57,507 bases of DNA from Lysobacteraceae bacterium (GTDB taxonomy: Bacteria; Pseudomonadota; Gammaproteobacteria; Nevskiales; Nevskiaceae). Location of the stretch: positions 1 to 57,507 of the forward strand of contig PNMW01000047.1 of NCBI GenBank assembly GCA_013823855.1, given 5' to 3'. Positions 36,657-45,951 of the stretch are shown piece after piece. Below the pieces are notes generated by a model. It searched no databases and was not told the DNA's origin. It worked only from the letters and a program-made list of their open reading frames with translations. Position 1 is the stretch's first letter. The number at the start of each line of letters is the position of its first letter. Both the position numbers and the translations under genes were made by a program.

Positions 36657-37171
36657 GCGAGGACTCCGGTCAGGCGATCGAAGCGCTCCGGCGTCACGCG
36701 GCCTTTCAGCTGCATGTCGATCAGCAGGCTCGGGCCGACCGCGCAGTTGCCGAGGCAGTACGCCGGTTCCAGGGTGTAGCGGCCGTCAGCCGTGGTGTCG
36801 TGGAAGTCGATGCCGAGCCTGGCCTTCACGTGGGATTCCAGCGCCCGGCCGCCGACCGCCTGACAGGCTTCGGCACGGCACAGGTGGATCACATGCTCGC
36901 CGGGCTTTTCAGTCCGGTACCAGTGGTAGAACGAGACGACGCCGTGCACTTCCGCGCGCGACAGGTTCATCGCCTTGGCGACCAGCGGCACGGCATCTTT
37001 CGGCACGTGGCCGAGCGCATCCTGGATGCCGTGCAGCACCGGCAGCAGCGCACCGGGCAGATCCTTGAGGCGGGCCAGCACGGCGTCGATCGTCGCGCGC
37101 TGTTCGGCACTCAGGCTCGACAGCTCGGCAAGCTTGATCGGGGCCTTGCGTTCGAAGGTGGAGGTCGACAT
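36653..37171 (-). CDS. fdsG: Formate dehydrogenase gamma subunit (2Fe-2S, NuoE-like)
   Basis: A 172-residue NuoE-like subunit with the 2Fe-2S ligands in CRAEACQAVGG and CLGNCAVGP. The preceding LPVLHGIQDALGHVP helix and EVHGVVSFYHWYRTEKPG are typical. It passes electrons within the Fds complex. It lies 20 bases downstream of the MFS gene and overlaps fdsB. Confidence 0.96.
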   Translation of the reverse strand: MSTSTFERKAPIKLAELSSLSAEQRATIDAVLARLKDLPGALLPVLHGIQDALGHVPKDAVPLVAKAMNLSRAEVHGVVSFYHWYRTEKPGEHVIHLCRAEACQAVGGRALESHVKARLGIDFHDTTADGRYTLEPAYCLGNCAVGPSLLIDMQLKGRVTPERFDRLTGVLA

Positions 37172-37191
37172 GGGATTCGTCTTCGCAGTGA

Positions 37192-38850
37192 TTACTTGAA
37201 CAGGATCGTGGCCTTGGCGAGGGTCTGCGCGACCCCCCAGGCCAGCGGAATGCCGACCGCCAGCCAGGCGATCAGCACCAGCACAACGGGGCTGACCGAT
37301 GCGGAAACGGCCGCCGATGCGGCGCTGGCGGGGGCGACGTCATGCGCCAGTTTTCTGGCAGCAACGAGTTCCTCGTCGCTCATCTGCCATTTCGGTGCCA
37401 CCGGCCGGATCAGCAGGTTGCACAGGAAACCGGCGACCAGCAGTGCCGCGAGGATCAGCATCGTCGTGTCATAGGCCTGCGCCTTGGCAACGCCCTGCGA
37501 CAGCTGGAATTCACGCAGGTAATTGACGATCACCGGGCCGAAGATGCCGGCCATCGACCAGGCGGTCAGCAGCCGGCCGTGGATCGCGCCGACGAACTGG
37601 GTGCCGAAGATGTCGGCGAGGTAGGCCGGCACGGTGGCGAAGCCGCCGCCGTACATCGACAGGATCAGGCAGAAGGCGCCGACGAACAGCGCGATCGAGC
37701 CGGCGTGGCCGGCACTCGGCGCCGAGGCATAGAGCAAGGTGCCGAGCGCGAAGAAGACCGCGTAGGTCGCCTTGCGGCCGAGCGGGTCGGACATCGAGGC
37801 CCAGAAGAAACGGCCACCGATGTTGAACAGGCTGAGCAGGCCGGTGAAGCCGGCGGCGATCGCGGCGATCTGCGCGGCCTGGGCGGCGTCGAGCGAGCCG
37901 ATCGCGGCGTCGATGCCGATCAGCTGGCCGCCGAACACCTCCTGAAGCATCGGCGAGGCCATGCCGATCACGCCGATGCCGGCGGTGACGTTCAGGCACA
38001 GCACCGCCCAGATCAGCCAGAACTGCGGCGTCTTGTGGGCGTTCGACAGATGCACGTGCCGGGTCGAGATCATCGCGTTGGCTGCGGCCGCCGGCGCTGT
38101 CCAGCGCGCCGGTTTCCAGCCGGCGGCGGGCACCCGGTAGGCGAGTGCGCCGGCAGTCATGAACACGGCGTAGACCAGCGCCAGGGTGACGAAGGTTTCG
38201 GCGACGCCGATCGAGGTCGGCGTCGCGAACCGGGTCATCAGCTGCTGGGCCAGTGGCGAACCGATCATCGCGCCGCCGCCGAAGCCCATGATCGCCATGC
38301 CGGTGGCCATGCCGCGGCGATCCGGGAACCACTTGATCAAGGTCGATACCGGCGAGATGTAGCCGAGGCCGAGGCCGATGCCACCGATCACGCCGGAGCC
38401 GAGCAGCATCAGCCAGAACTGGTGGATGTGGATGCCGTACGCCGAGATCAGCATGCCGCCGCACCAGCAGAGCATCGACACCAGCCCGGCCTTGCGCGGG
38501 CCGGCGCGCTCCAGCCAGCCGCCGAACACTGCCGCCGAGGAGCCGAGGAAGACGAAGAACAGCGTGTACATCCAGCCCAGCGTGGAGACCTTCCAGTCGC
38601 AGCCGGTGACGAACAGCTCGGCGAAGAAGCCGGTGCCGCTCGGGCAGGCCACCGCGGCGGTGACCCCGACCGCCTTCGACAGCGGCAGCCAGAACACGCT
38701 GAAACCGTAGGCCATGCCGATGCACAGATGGATGGCCAGCGCAGCCGGCGGCACCAGCCAGCGGTTGAAGCCCGGGCCGGCGATGGTCCGCTCCTTGGAC
38801 AGAAAATCGACCGCCGGGCCGGCGCTTCGATCCTGCGCGATGCTGGTCAT
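37192..38850 (-). CDS. MFS transporter of the oxalate/formate antiporter type
   Basis: A 552-residue MFS protein with 12 predicted membrane segments, longer than usual because of a periplasmic loop near residue 70 and a charged C-terminal tail. Motifs: IHLCIGMAYGFSVFWLPLSK, LGLGYISPVSTLIKWFPDRR and GMATGMAIMGFGGGA are typical of OxlT/YhjX-like monocarboxylate carriers. The start at 38850 is fixed by a strong Shine-Dalgarno (GGAGGAGG). First gene of the formate dehydrogenase operon, so formate (or oxalate/formate) uptake is likely. Confidence 0.9.
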   Translation of the reverse strand: MTSIAQDRSAGPAVDFLSKERTIAGPGFNRWLVPPAALAIHLCIGMAYGFSVFWLPLSKAVGVTAAVACPSGTGFFAELFVTGCDWKVSTLGWMYTLFFVFLGSSAAVFGGWLERAGPRKAGLVSMLCWCGGMLISAYGIHIHQFWLMLLGSGVIGGIGLGLGYISPVSTLIKWFPDRRGMATGMAIMGFGGGAMIGSPLAQQLMTRFATPTSIGVAETFVTLALVYAVFMTAGALAYRVPAAGWKPARWTAPAAAANAMISTRHVHLSNAHKTPQFWLIWAVLCLNVTAGIGVIGMASPMLQEVFGGQLIGIDAAIGSLDAAQAAQIAAIAAGFTGLLSLFNIGGRFFWASMSDPLGRKATYAVFFALGTLLYASAPSAGHAGSIALFVGAFCLILSMYGGGFATVPAYLADIFGTQFVGAIHGRLLTAWSMAGIFGPVIVNYLREFQLSQGVAKAQAYDTTMLILAALLVAGFLCNLLIRPVAPKWQMSDEELVAARKLAHDVAPASAASAAVSASVSPVVLVLIAWLAVGIPLAWGVAQTLAKATILFK

Positions 38851-38933
38851 TCCTCCTCCGGGTCGGATCGCAGACTGAGCCTGATTCTTATGTGCTGCTG
38901 AACATATAGTCACGGACGCATTGAGCCCGCGAT

Positions 38934-38980
38934 CGTTACGTTAGTCTTCGCCTGCGGTGATGAAAATATGTATCGTAAAG
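38934..38980. promoter_or_regulatory. Imperfect inverted repeat between MFS-fds operon and its regulator
   Basis: CGTTACGTTAG (38934-38944) and GTATCGTAAAG (38970-38980) are inverted at 8 of 11 positions in the 184-base divergent region. The half-site ATCGTTA recalls the left half of ModE boxes, and the flanking gene encodes a ModE-type DNA-binding domain. Weak evidence. Confidence 0.25.
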
Positions 38981-39034
38981 CCGTTGCAGTTCCGGCTTTG
39001 CCACCTCCACCTCATTTGCCTGGCGGATTTCGCG

Positions 39035-40150
39035 ATGTTCAAGGTTTCGATCCAGCCCCAGTGGCAGCTCGAACAGGCTGACGGCAAGCAATCGCTGCCG
39101 CGCCTGGTCGAACTGCTGGCCCGTGTCCGCGAGACCGGCACCCTGGCCGAGGCCTGCGTCCAGGCCGGCCTGTCGTATCGCTACGCCTGGGGGCTGCTGC
39201 AGGACGGCACCCGCACTTTCGGCGCACCGCTGGTGACCATGCAGCGCGGTCGCGGCGCGGTGCTGACGCCGCTGGCGGAAAAGCTGGTCTGGGCCGACAA
39301 GCGCATCAACGCCCGGCTGGCCCCGCTGCTCGACAGCCTGGCGTCGGAACTGGAAGTGGAACTGGAACGCGCGCTCAGCGATACCGGCGCGATCCTGCGC
39401 GTGCAGGCCAGTCATGGGTTCGCGGTGGAAACGCTGCGCGACTGGTTCGTGCGCAGCCGGATTCCGATCGATCTCAAGTACCGGTCGAGTTTCGAGGCGC
39501 TCAGTTCATTGAAGGGTGCGGCCTGCGATCTCGCCGGCTTCCACGTCCCGGTGGGTGAATTCGAAGCCCAGGCGCTGACCCAGTACGCGGCCTGGCTGAA
39601 ACCGCAGACCCAGCGGCTGATCATGCTGGCGACGCGCCGTCAGGGCCTGATCGTCGCCCCCGGCAATCCGAAGAACATCCAGACCCTGGCCGATCTGAGC
39701 CGCGACGATGTCCGCTTCGTCAATCGCCAGCCCGGTTCCGGCACCCGGATGCTGCTCGACCTGATGCTCGACCGCGCCGGCCTCGACGGCAGCCGGATCC
39801 GCGGCTTCGACAGTGGCGAATTCACCCATGCGGCGGTCGCCGCCTATGTCGCCAGCGGCATGGCCGATGCCGGAGTGGGTGTGGAAGCCGCCGCCAAGCG
39901 CTTCGATCTCGGCTTCGTGCCGCTGGCCGGGGAGCGCTACTTCTTCCTGTGCTCGAAGTCGGCGCTCAAGACCCCGGCCCTGCAAAGCGTCATCGACACT
40001 CTCTGCAACCCGGATTTCCGCAATCTGGTCAATGCCTTGCCGGGCTACAACGCGGCGCATTGCGGCGAGGTGCTGGCGATCGACGAGGCGTTTCCGGACT
40101 TCGGACGGTTGCCGAAGAGCCGTTCGGCCGGGCGCGCCCGGCCGGGCTGA
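39035..40150 (+). CDS. ModE-type helix-turn-helix regulator with periplasmic-binding-like sensor domain
   Basis: A 371-residue regulator. An N-terminal ModE/LysR-like winged helix (GTLAEACVQAGLSYRYAWGLLQ, residues about 33-55) is followed by a type-2 periplasmic-binding-like domain (residues about 130-350) that includes SFEALSSLKGAACDLAGFHVP, FVNRQPGSGTRMLLDLML and GVGVEAAAKRFDLGFVPLAGE. Such proteins sense molybdate/tungstate or small anions. It is divergent from the formate dehydrogenase operon, as the regulator FdsR is in other bacteria, so it probably controls fds expression. The ribosome site is weak (GGCGGA). Convergent with folD, one base apart. Confidence 0.87.
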   Translation: MFKVSIQPQWQLEQADGKQSLPRLVELLARVRETGTLAEACVQAGLSYRYAWGLLQDGTRTFGAPLVTMQRGRGAVLTPLAEKLVWADKRINARLAPLLDSLASELEVELERALSDTGAILRVQASHGFAVETLRDWFVRSRIPIDLKYRSSFEALSSLKGAACDLAGFHVPVGEFEAQALTQYAAWLKPQTQRLIMLATRRQGLIVAPGNPKNIQTLADLSRDDVRFVNRQPGSGTRMLLDLMLDRAGLDGSRIRGFDSGEFTHAAVAAYVASGMADAGVGVEAAAKRFDLGFVPLAGERYFFLCSKSALKTPALQSVIDTLCNPDFRNLVNALPGYNAAHCGEVLAIDEAFPDFGRLPKSRSAGRARPG

Positions 40151-40151
40151 T

Positions 40152-41009
40152 TCAGCCGCCGGCGCGCTGGATCGCGGCGGTCAGCGTGTTGTCCATCAGC
40201 ATCGCCACCGTCATCGGCCCGACACCGCCCGGCACCGGCGTGATGAACGCGGCCCGCTGGCGCGCCGCCTCGAACTCGACATCGCCGCACAGCTTGCCGC
40301 TGGGCAGACGGTTGATGCCGACGTCGATGACGATCGCGCCCCCGCGCACCCAGTCGCCCTTGACCATGTCCGGAATGCCGGTGCCGACCACCAGGATTTC
40401 GGCGCGGCCGACTTCTTCCGGCAGATCGCGGGTGCGGCTGTGGGCGACGGTCACGGTACAGCCGAGCAGCAGCAGTTCCAGCGCCATCGGCCGGCCGACG
40501 ATGTTCGACTGGCCGATCACCAGCGCCCGCTTGCCGGCCAGCGGCACGCCGGTCGACTTCAGCAGTTCCACGCAGCCCCACGGCGTGCACGGCCGTAAGG
40601 TCGGGGTCTTCTGGGCCAGGCGGCCGAAATTGTACGGGTGGAAGCCGTCGACGTCCTTGGTCACGCGAATCCGCTCGATGACCTTGTCGGCGTTGATGTG
40701 CTTCGGCAGCGGTAGCTGCACGAGGATGCCGTCGATGCTGTCGTCGTCATTCAGGCGATCGACGATCGCCAGCAATTCCGCTTCGGAGGTCGTCGCCTCC
40801 AGATGATTCGGCACCGAGCGGATGCCGACTTTCTCGCAGGTCAGCCGCTTGTTGCGGACATAGACCTCGGAGGCCGGATCGGCGCCGACCAGCACCGTGG
40901 CCAGCGCTGGCGCGCGATGTCCGGCGGCAACCCGCGCTGCGACGGCGACCCGCACCCGCTCATGGACCTGTGCCGCCACCGCCTTGCCGTCGATGAGTTG
41001 TGCCGTCAC
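40152..41009 (-). CDS. folD: Bifunctional methylenetetrahydrofolate dehydrogenase/cyclohydrolase
   Basis: A 285-residue cytoplasmic enzyme interconverting 5,10-methylene-, methenyl- and 10-formyl-tetrahydrofolate. Signatures: [14 protein letters not shown] (catalytic Lys), [31 protein letters not shown] (NADP site) and [16 protein letters not shown]. Complete at both ends. It is divergent from ccmA with a 121-base gap. Confidence 0.97.
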   Translation of the reverse strand: MTAQLIDGKAVAAQVHERVRVAVAARVAAGHRAPALATVLVGADPASEVYVRNKRLTCEKVGIRSVPNHLEATTSEAELLAIVDRLNDDDSIDGILVQLPLPKHINADKVIERIRVTKDVDGFHPYNFGRLAQKTPTLRPCTPWGCVELLKSTGVPLAGKRALVIGQSNIVGRPMALELLLLGCTVTVAHSRTRDLPEEVGRAEILVVGTGIPDMVKGDWVRGGAIVIDVGINRLPSGKLCGDVEFEAARQRAAFITPVPGGVGPMTVAMLMDNTLTAAIQRAGG

Positions 41010-41065
41010 GCCTGTTCGCTCCGCCGCTGGATGGGCGCGAATTCTCGCATGCCGGGGGTTCTCCC

Positions 41066-41092
41066 TTGCGCCGGGAAGCCTTCACGTAAACT
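41066..41092 (+). promoter_or_regulatory. Weak sigma-70-like promoter for the ccm operon
   Basis: TTGCGC (41066-41071) and TAAACT (41087-41092) with a 15-base spacer, 39 bases upstream of ccmA. The spacing is short and the -35 match poor; offered only as the best candidate. Confidence 0.2.
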
Positions 41093-41130
41093 GCGCCGCT
41101 CCCGCCAGAACGCCGATCCGCGCGCCGTCC

Positions 41131-41730
41131 ATGTCCCGCCTCGAAGTCCACCAGCTCGTCGTCAGCCGTGGCGACCGGGTCGTGCTCGACGGCTTGAGTT
41201 TCGCGGTCTCGGCGGGCGAGGTGCTGCACATCCTCGGCCGCAATGGCGCCGGCAAGACCTCGCTGCTGGAAGTGCTGTGCGGCCTGCGCCGCGCCGACAG
41301 CGGCCGTATCGATCCGCAGCCGGAGGGCCGGGCGCTGCACTGGATCGGCCACAAGAACGCGCTGAATCCGGCGCTGTCGGCCACCGAGAACCTCGCGTTC
41401 TGGGCGGCGCTGAACGGCGCGACGCTCGCCGATCCGCGCGCCGCGCTGGCGGCGGTCGGCCTGCACAAAGGGCAGCTGACGCGGCCGGCGGCGCAGCTGT
41501 CGACCGGCCAGAAGCGCCGCGCCGCACTGGCCCGGCTGGTGGCCGCACCCCGGCCGTGGTGGTTTCTCGACGAGCCGCTGGCCGGCCTCGATATCGAGGG
41601 GCTGGCGCTGTTCGCCGAGCTGCTCGGCCGCCATGCCGCCGGCGGCGGTGCGGTGCTGGTCACCAGCCACCAGCCGCTCCCGGGCGTGGTGCCGGGCCTG
41701 CGTCATCTCGACCTGGACCGCGCCGCATGA
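41131..41730 (+). CDS. ccmA: Heme exporter ATP-binding protein CcmA
   Basis: A 199-residue ABC ATPase of cytochrome c maturation System I; with CcmB it powers release of holo-CcmE. Walker A LGRNGAGKTSLLEVL, signature LSTGQKRRAALARL, Walker B PWWFLDEPLAGL and the His switch in VTSHQPLP are present. The frame is open upstream into the folD 5' region, but the ATG at 41131 fits the family length. ATGA overlap with ccmB. Confidence 0.95.
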   Translation: MSRLEVHQLVVSRGDRVVLDGLSFAVSAGEVLHILGRNGAGKTSLLEVLCGLRRADSGRIDPQPEGRALHWIGHKNALNPALSATENLAFWAALNGATLADPRAALAAVGLHKGQLTRPAAQLSTGQKRRAALARLVAAPRPWWFLDEPLAGLDIEGLALFAELLGRHAAGGGAVLVTSHQPLPGVVPGLRHLDLDRAA

Positions 41731-42392
41731 GTGCCGTCGTCGCGGTATTCCAGCGCGAACTGCGGATCGCCCTGCGCCGCCGTGCGGAATGGGCCCAGCC
41801 GCTGGTGTTCTACGGCATCGTCGCGCTGCTGTTCCCGCTCGGCATCGCGCCGGAATCTCCGGCGCTCAAGGTGTTTGCCCCGACGATCATCTGGGTCGGC
41901 GCGCTGCTGGCGGCGCTGCTCGGCGTCGAGCGCCTGTTCCGCGGCGATCTCGACGACGGCAGCCTCGAACAGATGCTGATCGCCGACGTGCCACTGGCGC
42001 TGCTGATCGCCGCCAAGCTCGCCGCGCAGTGGCTGCTGACCGCTGCTCCGCTGGTGATCGCCTCGCCGCTGCTGGGGCTGGGGCTGGGGCTGGACGCCGG
42101 CCCGGTGATGGTGCTGTTCTGGAGCCTGCTGCTCGGCACGCCGACGCTGATCTTCACCGGCGGCTTCGCCGCCGCGCTGACCGTCGGCGCGCCGCGGGCC
42201 GGCATGATGCTGCCGATCCTGGTGCTGCCGCTGATGACCCCGGCGGTGATCTTCGGCGGTGGCGCGGTGCGGGCTGCCGTGTCCGGCCTGCCGCCGGATG
42301 CGCCGCTGTACTTCCTCGGGGCCCTGCTGGCGCTGTCGCTGACCCTGCTGCCGATGGCGGCGGCCGGCGCGCTGCGCAACGCGCTGGGATAG
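41727..42392 (+). CDS. ccmB: Heme exporter membrane protein CcmB
   Basis: A 221-residue protein with six membrane segments, partner of CcmA and CcmC. ERLFRGDLDDGSLEQML and the loop LPILVLPLMTPAVIFGGGAV are CcmB signatures. A 132-base gap with GC-rich sequence separates it from ccmC, the only sizeable gap in the operon. Confidence 0.95.
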   Translation: MSAVVAVFQRELRIALRRRAEWAQPLVFYGIVALLFPLGIAPESPALKVFAPTIIWVGALLAALLGVERLFRGDLDDGSLEQMLIADVPLALLIAAKLAAQWLLTAAPLVIASPLLGLGLGLDAGPVMVLFWSLLLGTPTLIFTGGFAAALTVGAPRAGMMLPILVLPLMTPAVIFGGGAVRAAVSGLPPDAPLYFLGALLALSLTLLPMAAAGALRNALG

Positions 42393-42524
42393 ACGTCCCG
42401 GCGCTGACCGCCACCCATTTCGTTCATTCGGGACGGGCGGGGGAACGGGCATAATGCCGCCGGCGCGCGGCTCCCGTCGCGCCAGACGCCTACTTCCCGA
42501 ACCCTGCAGGACCGCGCCCGGACC

Positions 42525-43343
42525 ATGTGGACCTGGTTTCACCGACTGGCTTCGCCGCCGACCTTCTACCGCTTCGCCGAGCGCCTCGCGCCGTGGCTGC
42601 TGGTCGCCGGCCTCGCGCTGATCGGCGCCGGCGTCTGGCAGGGCCTGTTCGTCGCCCCGGCCGATTACCAGCAGGGCGATGCGTTCCGGATCATCTACGT
42701 GCATGTGCCGGCCGCCGCGCTCAGCCTGTCGGTCTACACGGCGATGTCGGTCGCCGGCGCCGTCGCCCTGATCTGGCGGATGAAGCTGGCCGAGGTCGCG
42801 GTGGTCACCGCGGCGCCGATTGGCGCCAGTTTCACCGCGCTGGCGCTGGTCACCGGCATGCTCTGGGGCAAGCCGACCTGGGGCGCCTACTGGGTCTGGG
42901 ACGCGCGCCTGACCTCGGAGCTGGTGCTGCTGTTCCTCTACCTTGGCGTCATCGGCCTGCATCAGGCCTATTCCGATCCGCGCACCGCCGCCCGTGCCTG
43001 CGCCTGGCTGGCGCTGGTCGGCGTGGTCAACGTGCCGATCGTCCATTACTCGGTGCAGTGGTGGAACTCGCTGCACCAGGGTTCGACCCTGCTCAGTGCC
43101 GAAGCCATCACCAATCCCAAGATGGCGCCAAGCATGCTCAAGCCGCTGCTGATGTCGATGGCCGGCAGCTACCTGTTCTTCGGCGCCGTCTGGCTGCGGC
43201 GGATGCAGAACGGCGTGCTGCTGCGCGAACGGCGCTCGAAATGGGTGAGGGAGATCGGCTTGCCGGCATGGCCGGCTGATGTCCCGAACGGCCGACCGTT
43301 GTCGGGAGGACCGGGCACGGCCAGGCGGGGGGATCGGGCATGA
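42525..43343 (+). CDS. ccmC: Heme-handling protein CcmC
   Basis: A 272-residue membrane protein that loads heme onto CcmE. The tryptophan-rich WWD-type motif is WGKPTWGAYWVWDARLTSEL; axial His residues are in IIYVHVPAA and VHYSVQWWNSLHQG. Six membrane segments, then a ~35-residue basic, proline/glycine-rich C-terminal tail that looks less conserved. ATGA overlap with ccmD. Confidence 0.95.
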   Translation: MWTWFHRLASPPTFYRFAERLAPWLLVAGLALIGAGVWQGLFVAPADYQQGDAFRIIYVHVPAAALSLSVYTAMSVAGAVALIWRMKLAEVAVVTAAPIGASFTALALVTGMLWGKPTWGAYWVWDARLTSELVLLFLYLGVIGLHQAYSDPRTAARACAWLALVGVVNVPIVHYSVQWWNSLHQGSTLLSAEAITNPKMAPSMLKPLLMSMAGSYLFFGAVWLRRMQNGVLLRERRSKWVREIGLPAWPADVPNGRPLSGGPGTARRGDRA

Positions 43344-43489
43344 ACGAAAAGCACGCCGTGTTCATCTGGACCAGCTACGGCTTGACCGCCGTACTGCTGC
43401 TGTGGAACTGGCTCAGCCCGTGGCTGACGCGCAACGATTTGCAGCGGCGTTTGTCTGAGGACGCGCCCGACGAGGAATCCCAGGAATGA
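43340..43489 (+). CDS. ccmD: Heme exporter small protein CcmD
   Basis: A 49-residue protein: a short periplasmic N-terminus, one membrane helix (IWTSYGLTAVLLLWNWLSPW) and a charged cytoplasmic tail, as in CcmD, which stabilises the CcmABC-CcmE complex. It overlaps ccmC by 4 bases and ccmE by 4 bases. Identified from position and topology. Confidence 0.9.
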   Translation: MNEKHAVFIWTSYGLTAVLLLWNWLSPWLTRNDLQRRLSEDAPDEESQE

Positions 43490-43965
43490 CCAAGCGTAAC
43501 CAGCGGCTGCTCGGTGTGGCCGCCCTGCTGATCGGTGTCGGTGTTGCCGCCACGCTCGGCTTCACCGCCTTCCGCAAGAACATGATGTATTTCTACACGC
43601 CGAGCGACCTCGCGGCCGGCACCGTGCCGGTCGGCGCGGCGGCGCAGCTGGGCGGCCTGGTCGAAGCCGGCAGCCTGGTTCGCGGCGACGGCCTGAAGGT
43701 CGAATTCCGGGTTGCCGACTGCGCGAAGAACATCCCGGTCCGCTACGAAGGCGTGCTGCCGGACCTGTTCCGTGAAGGGCAGGGCGTGGTCGCCGACGGC
43801 TACATGAACGACGAGCAGGTGTTCGTCGCCACCCGCATCCTCGCCAAGCACGACGAGAACTACATGCCGCCGCAGGTCGCCGATGCGCTGAAGGGCAATC
43901 CGGACACTGGCAAGCATTCCTGCATGCCGTTCAAGGCGGTCGACAAGACGGTCGCCGCGTCGTGA
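43486..43965 (+). CDS. ccmE: Cytochrome c maturation heme chaperone CcmE
   Basis: A 159-residue periplasmic heme chaperone anchored by one N-terminal helix (LLGVAALLIGVGVAATLGF). The covalent heme-binding His lies in ILAKHDENYMPP. OB-fold signature FYTPSDLAAG and VRYEGVLPDLFREGQGVVADG. Overlaps ccmD and ccmF. Confidence 0.96.
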   Translation: MTKRNQRLLGVAALLIGVGVAATLGFTAFRKNMMYFYTPSDLAAGTVPVGAAAQLGGLVEAGSLVRGDGLKVEFRVADCAKNIPVRYEGVLPDLFREGQGVVADGYMNDEQVFVATRILAKHDENYMPPQVADALKGNPDTGKHSCMPFKAVDKTVAAS

Positions 43966-45938
43966 TCCCGGAACTCGGCCATTTCGCGCTGATCCTGGCG
44001 CTCGGCATCGCCTTCCTGCAGACGGTCGCGCCGCTGCTCGGCTACCAGCGGCGCGACGCCAAGCTGCTGGCGTTCGCCAGTTCGGCGGCGCAGGCGCAGT
44101 TCCTGTGCATCGCGCTTGCCTACGTCTGCCTGACGATCTCGTTCATCACCACCGATTTCTCGGTCGCCTACGTGGCGCAGAACGCCCATACCGACCTGCC
44201 GATGGTGTACCGGGTATCGGCGGTCTGGGGCGCGCACGAGGGCTCGCTGCTGCTGTGGATGCTGATGCTGTCCGGCTGGACCTTCGCGGTGTCGGTGTTC
44301 AATCGCCGGATTCCGGCCGAGCTGAGCGCGCTGGTGATCGCGGTGCTCGGCGTGATCAGCACCGGCCTGCTGCTGTTCATGCTGCTGACCTCGAACCCGT
44401 TCGACCGCCTGTTTCCGGTGCCGCTGCAGGGCCGCGACCTCAACCCGCTGCTGCAGGACTTCGGTCTGGCGATCCATCCGCCGACCTTGTACATGGGCTA
44501 TGTCGGCTTCAGCGTCGCCTTCGCGTTTGCCGTCGCCGCCCTGATCACCGGCAAGCTCGATGCCGCCTGGGCGCGCTGGACCCGGCCGTGGACGACCACC
44601 GCGTGGATGTTCCTGACCTTGGGCATCACGCTCGGCTCGTGGTGGGCCTACAACGAACTCGGCTGGGGCGGCTGGTGGTTCTGGGATCCGGTCGAGAACG
44701 CCTCGTTCATGCCGTGGCTGGCCGGCACCGCGCTGATCCATTCGCTGGCGGTCACCGAGAAGCGGGGCCTGCTCAAGAGCTGGACCGTGCTGCTGGCGAT
44801 CCTGACGTTTTCGCTGTCGCTGCTCGGCACTTTCCTGGTCCGTTCCGGCGTGCTGGTCTCGGTCCATGCCTTCGCGTCGGACCCGGCGCGCGGCCTGTTC
44901 ATCCTGATCTTCATGGCGGTGGTCACCGGCAGTGCCCTGACGCTCTACGCCTGGCGCGCGCCGAAGCTGGCGACGGTCGGCGAGCTGCACCTGTTCTCGC
45001 GCGAAGGCCTGCTGCTGCTGAACAACGTGTTCCTGGTCGTCGCCTGTGCGGCGATCCTGGTCGGCACCCTGTATCCGCTGGTCATCGACGCGCTGAACCT
45101 CGGCAAGATTTCGGTCGGCCCGCCGTACTTCAACGCCGTGTTCCTGCCGCTGATGGTGCCGCTGTTCGTGCTGGTCGGCTTCGGTGCTGTGGTGCCGTGG
45201 AAGAAGGGCAAGTCTGTGGAGACCTGGCAGCGCCTGAAGCTGCCGGCGCTGTTCGCCGTGGCCTTCGCGATCGTCGTGCCGCTGGCGCTGCATGGTCGGG
45301 CCGCGCTGCTGGCGGTGACCGGCGGCCTGCTCGGCGCCTGGACGATCGTTGCGGCGTCGCAGGACGTCTGGCGGCGCATCCGCGCCAAGCCGTCGTTCGT
45401 CGCCGGCATCGCCTCGGTGCCGCGGGCGACCTGGGGCATGACCCTGGCCCACGCCGGCCTCGGCGTCTGGGCGCTCGGTGTCGCCTTCGTGATCAGCTAC
45501 GGCTTCGAGAAGGACGTGCGGCTGGCGCCGAACGCCAGCACCGAGATCGGCGATTTCCGCTTCGGCTTCGTCGGTGCCACCGAAGCCAAGGGTCCGAACT
45601 TCATCGCCCGGCAGGGCGAGGTGACGATCGAGCGCGGCGATCATTCGGTGACCACGCTGTACCCGCAGAAACGCTTCTACCCGTCGCAGCGCAATGTCAT
45701 GACCGAATCGGCGGTCGATGCGACCTTGCTGCGCGATCTCTACGTCTCGCTCGGCGAAGGCTTCGAGGACGGCTCCTGGAGCCTGCGCATCTATGTCAAG
45801 CCGATGATCCGGCTGATCTGGCTGGGCGGCGTGCTGATGTTCCTCGGCGGCTGTCTGGCGGCCAGCGACCGGCGCTATCGCCTGGCCAAGGCGGCGGAGC
45901 GCAGGCTGGCGGTCGATGGCGGCGCGCAGGCGGCCTGA
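43962..45938 (+). CDS. ccmF: Cytochrome c heme lyase subunit CcmF
   Basis: A 658-residue protein with about 15 membrane segments that ligates heme to apocytochrome c with CcmH and CcmI. The WWD domain reads WGGWWFWDPVENASFMPW, and His residues in YVAQNAHTDLP and LIHSLAVTEKRG match known ligands. It uses a GTG start overlapping the ccmE stop (GTGA). Confidence 0.96.
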   Translation: MIPELGHFALILALGIAFLQTVAPLLGYQRRDAKLLAFASSAAQAQFLCIALAYVCLTISFITTDFSVAYVAQNAHTDLPMVYRVSAVWGAHEGSLLLWMLMLSGWTFAVSVFNRRIPAELSALVIAVLGVISTGLLLFMLLTSNPFDRLFPVPLQGRDLNPLLQDFGLAIHPPTLYMGYVGFSVAFAFAVAALITGKLDAAWARWTRPWTTTAWMFLTLGITLGSWWAYNELGWGGWWFWDPVENASFMPWLAGTALIHSLAVTEKRGLLKSWTVLLAILTFSLSLLGTFLVRSGVLVSVHAFASDPARGLFILIFMAVVTGSALTLYAWRAPKLATVGELHLFSREGLLLLNNVFLVVACAAILVGTLYPLVIDALNLGKISVGPPYFNAVFLPLMVPLFVLVGFGAVVPWKKGKSVETWQRLKLPALFAVAFAIVVPLALHGRAALLAVTGGLLGAWTIVAASQDVWRRIRAKPSFVAGIASVPRATWGMTLAHAGLGVWALGVAFVISYGFEKDVRLAPNASTEIGDFRFGFVGATEAKGPNFIARQGEVTIERGDHSVTTLYPQKRFYPSQRNVMTESAVDATLLRDLYVSLGEGFEDGSWSLRIYVKPMIRLIWLGGVLMFLGGCLAASDRRYRLAKAAERRLAVDGGAQAA

Positions 45939-45951
45939 TCCGGAACTGACG

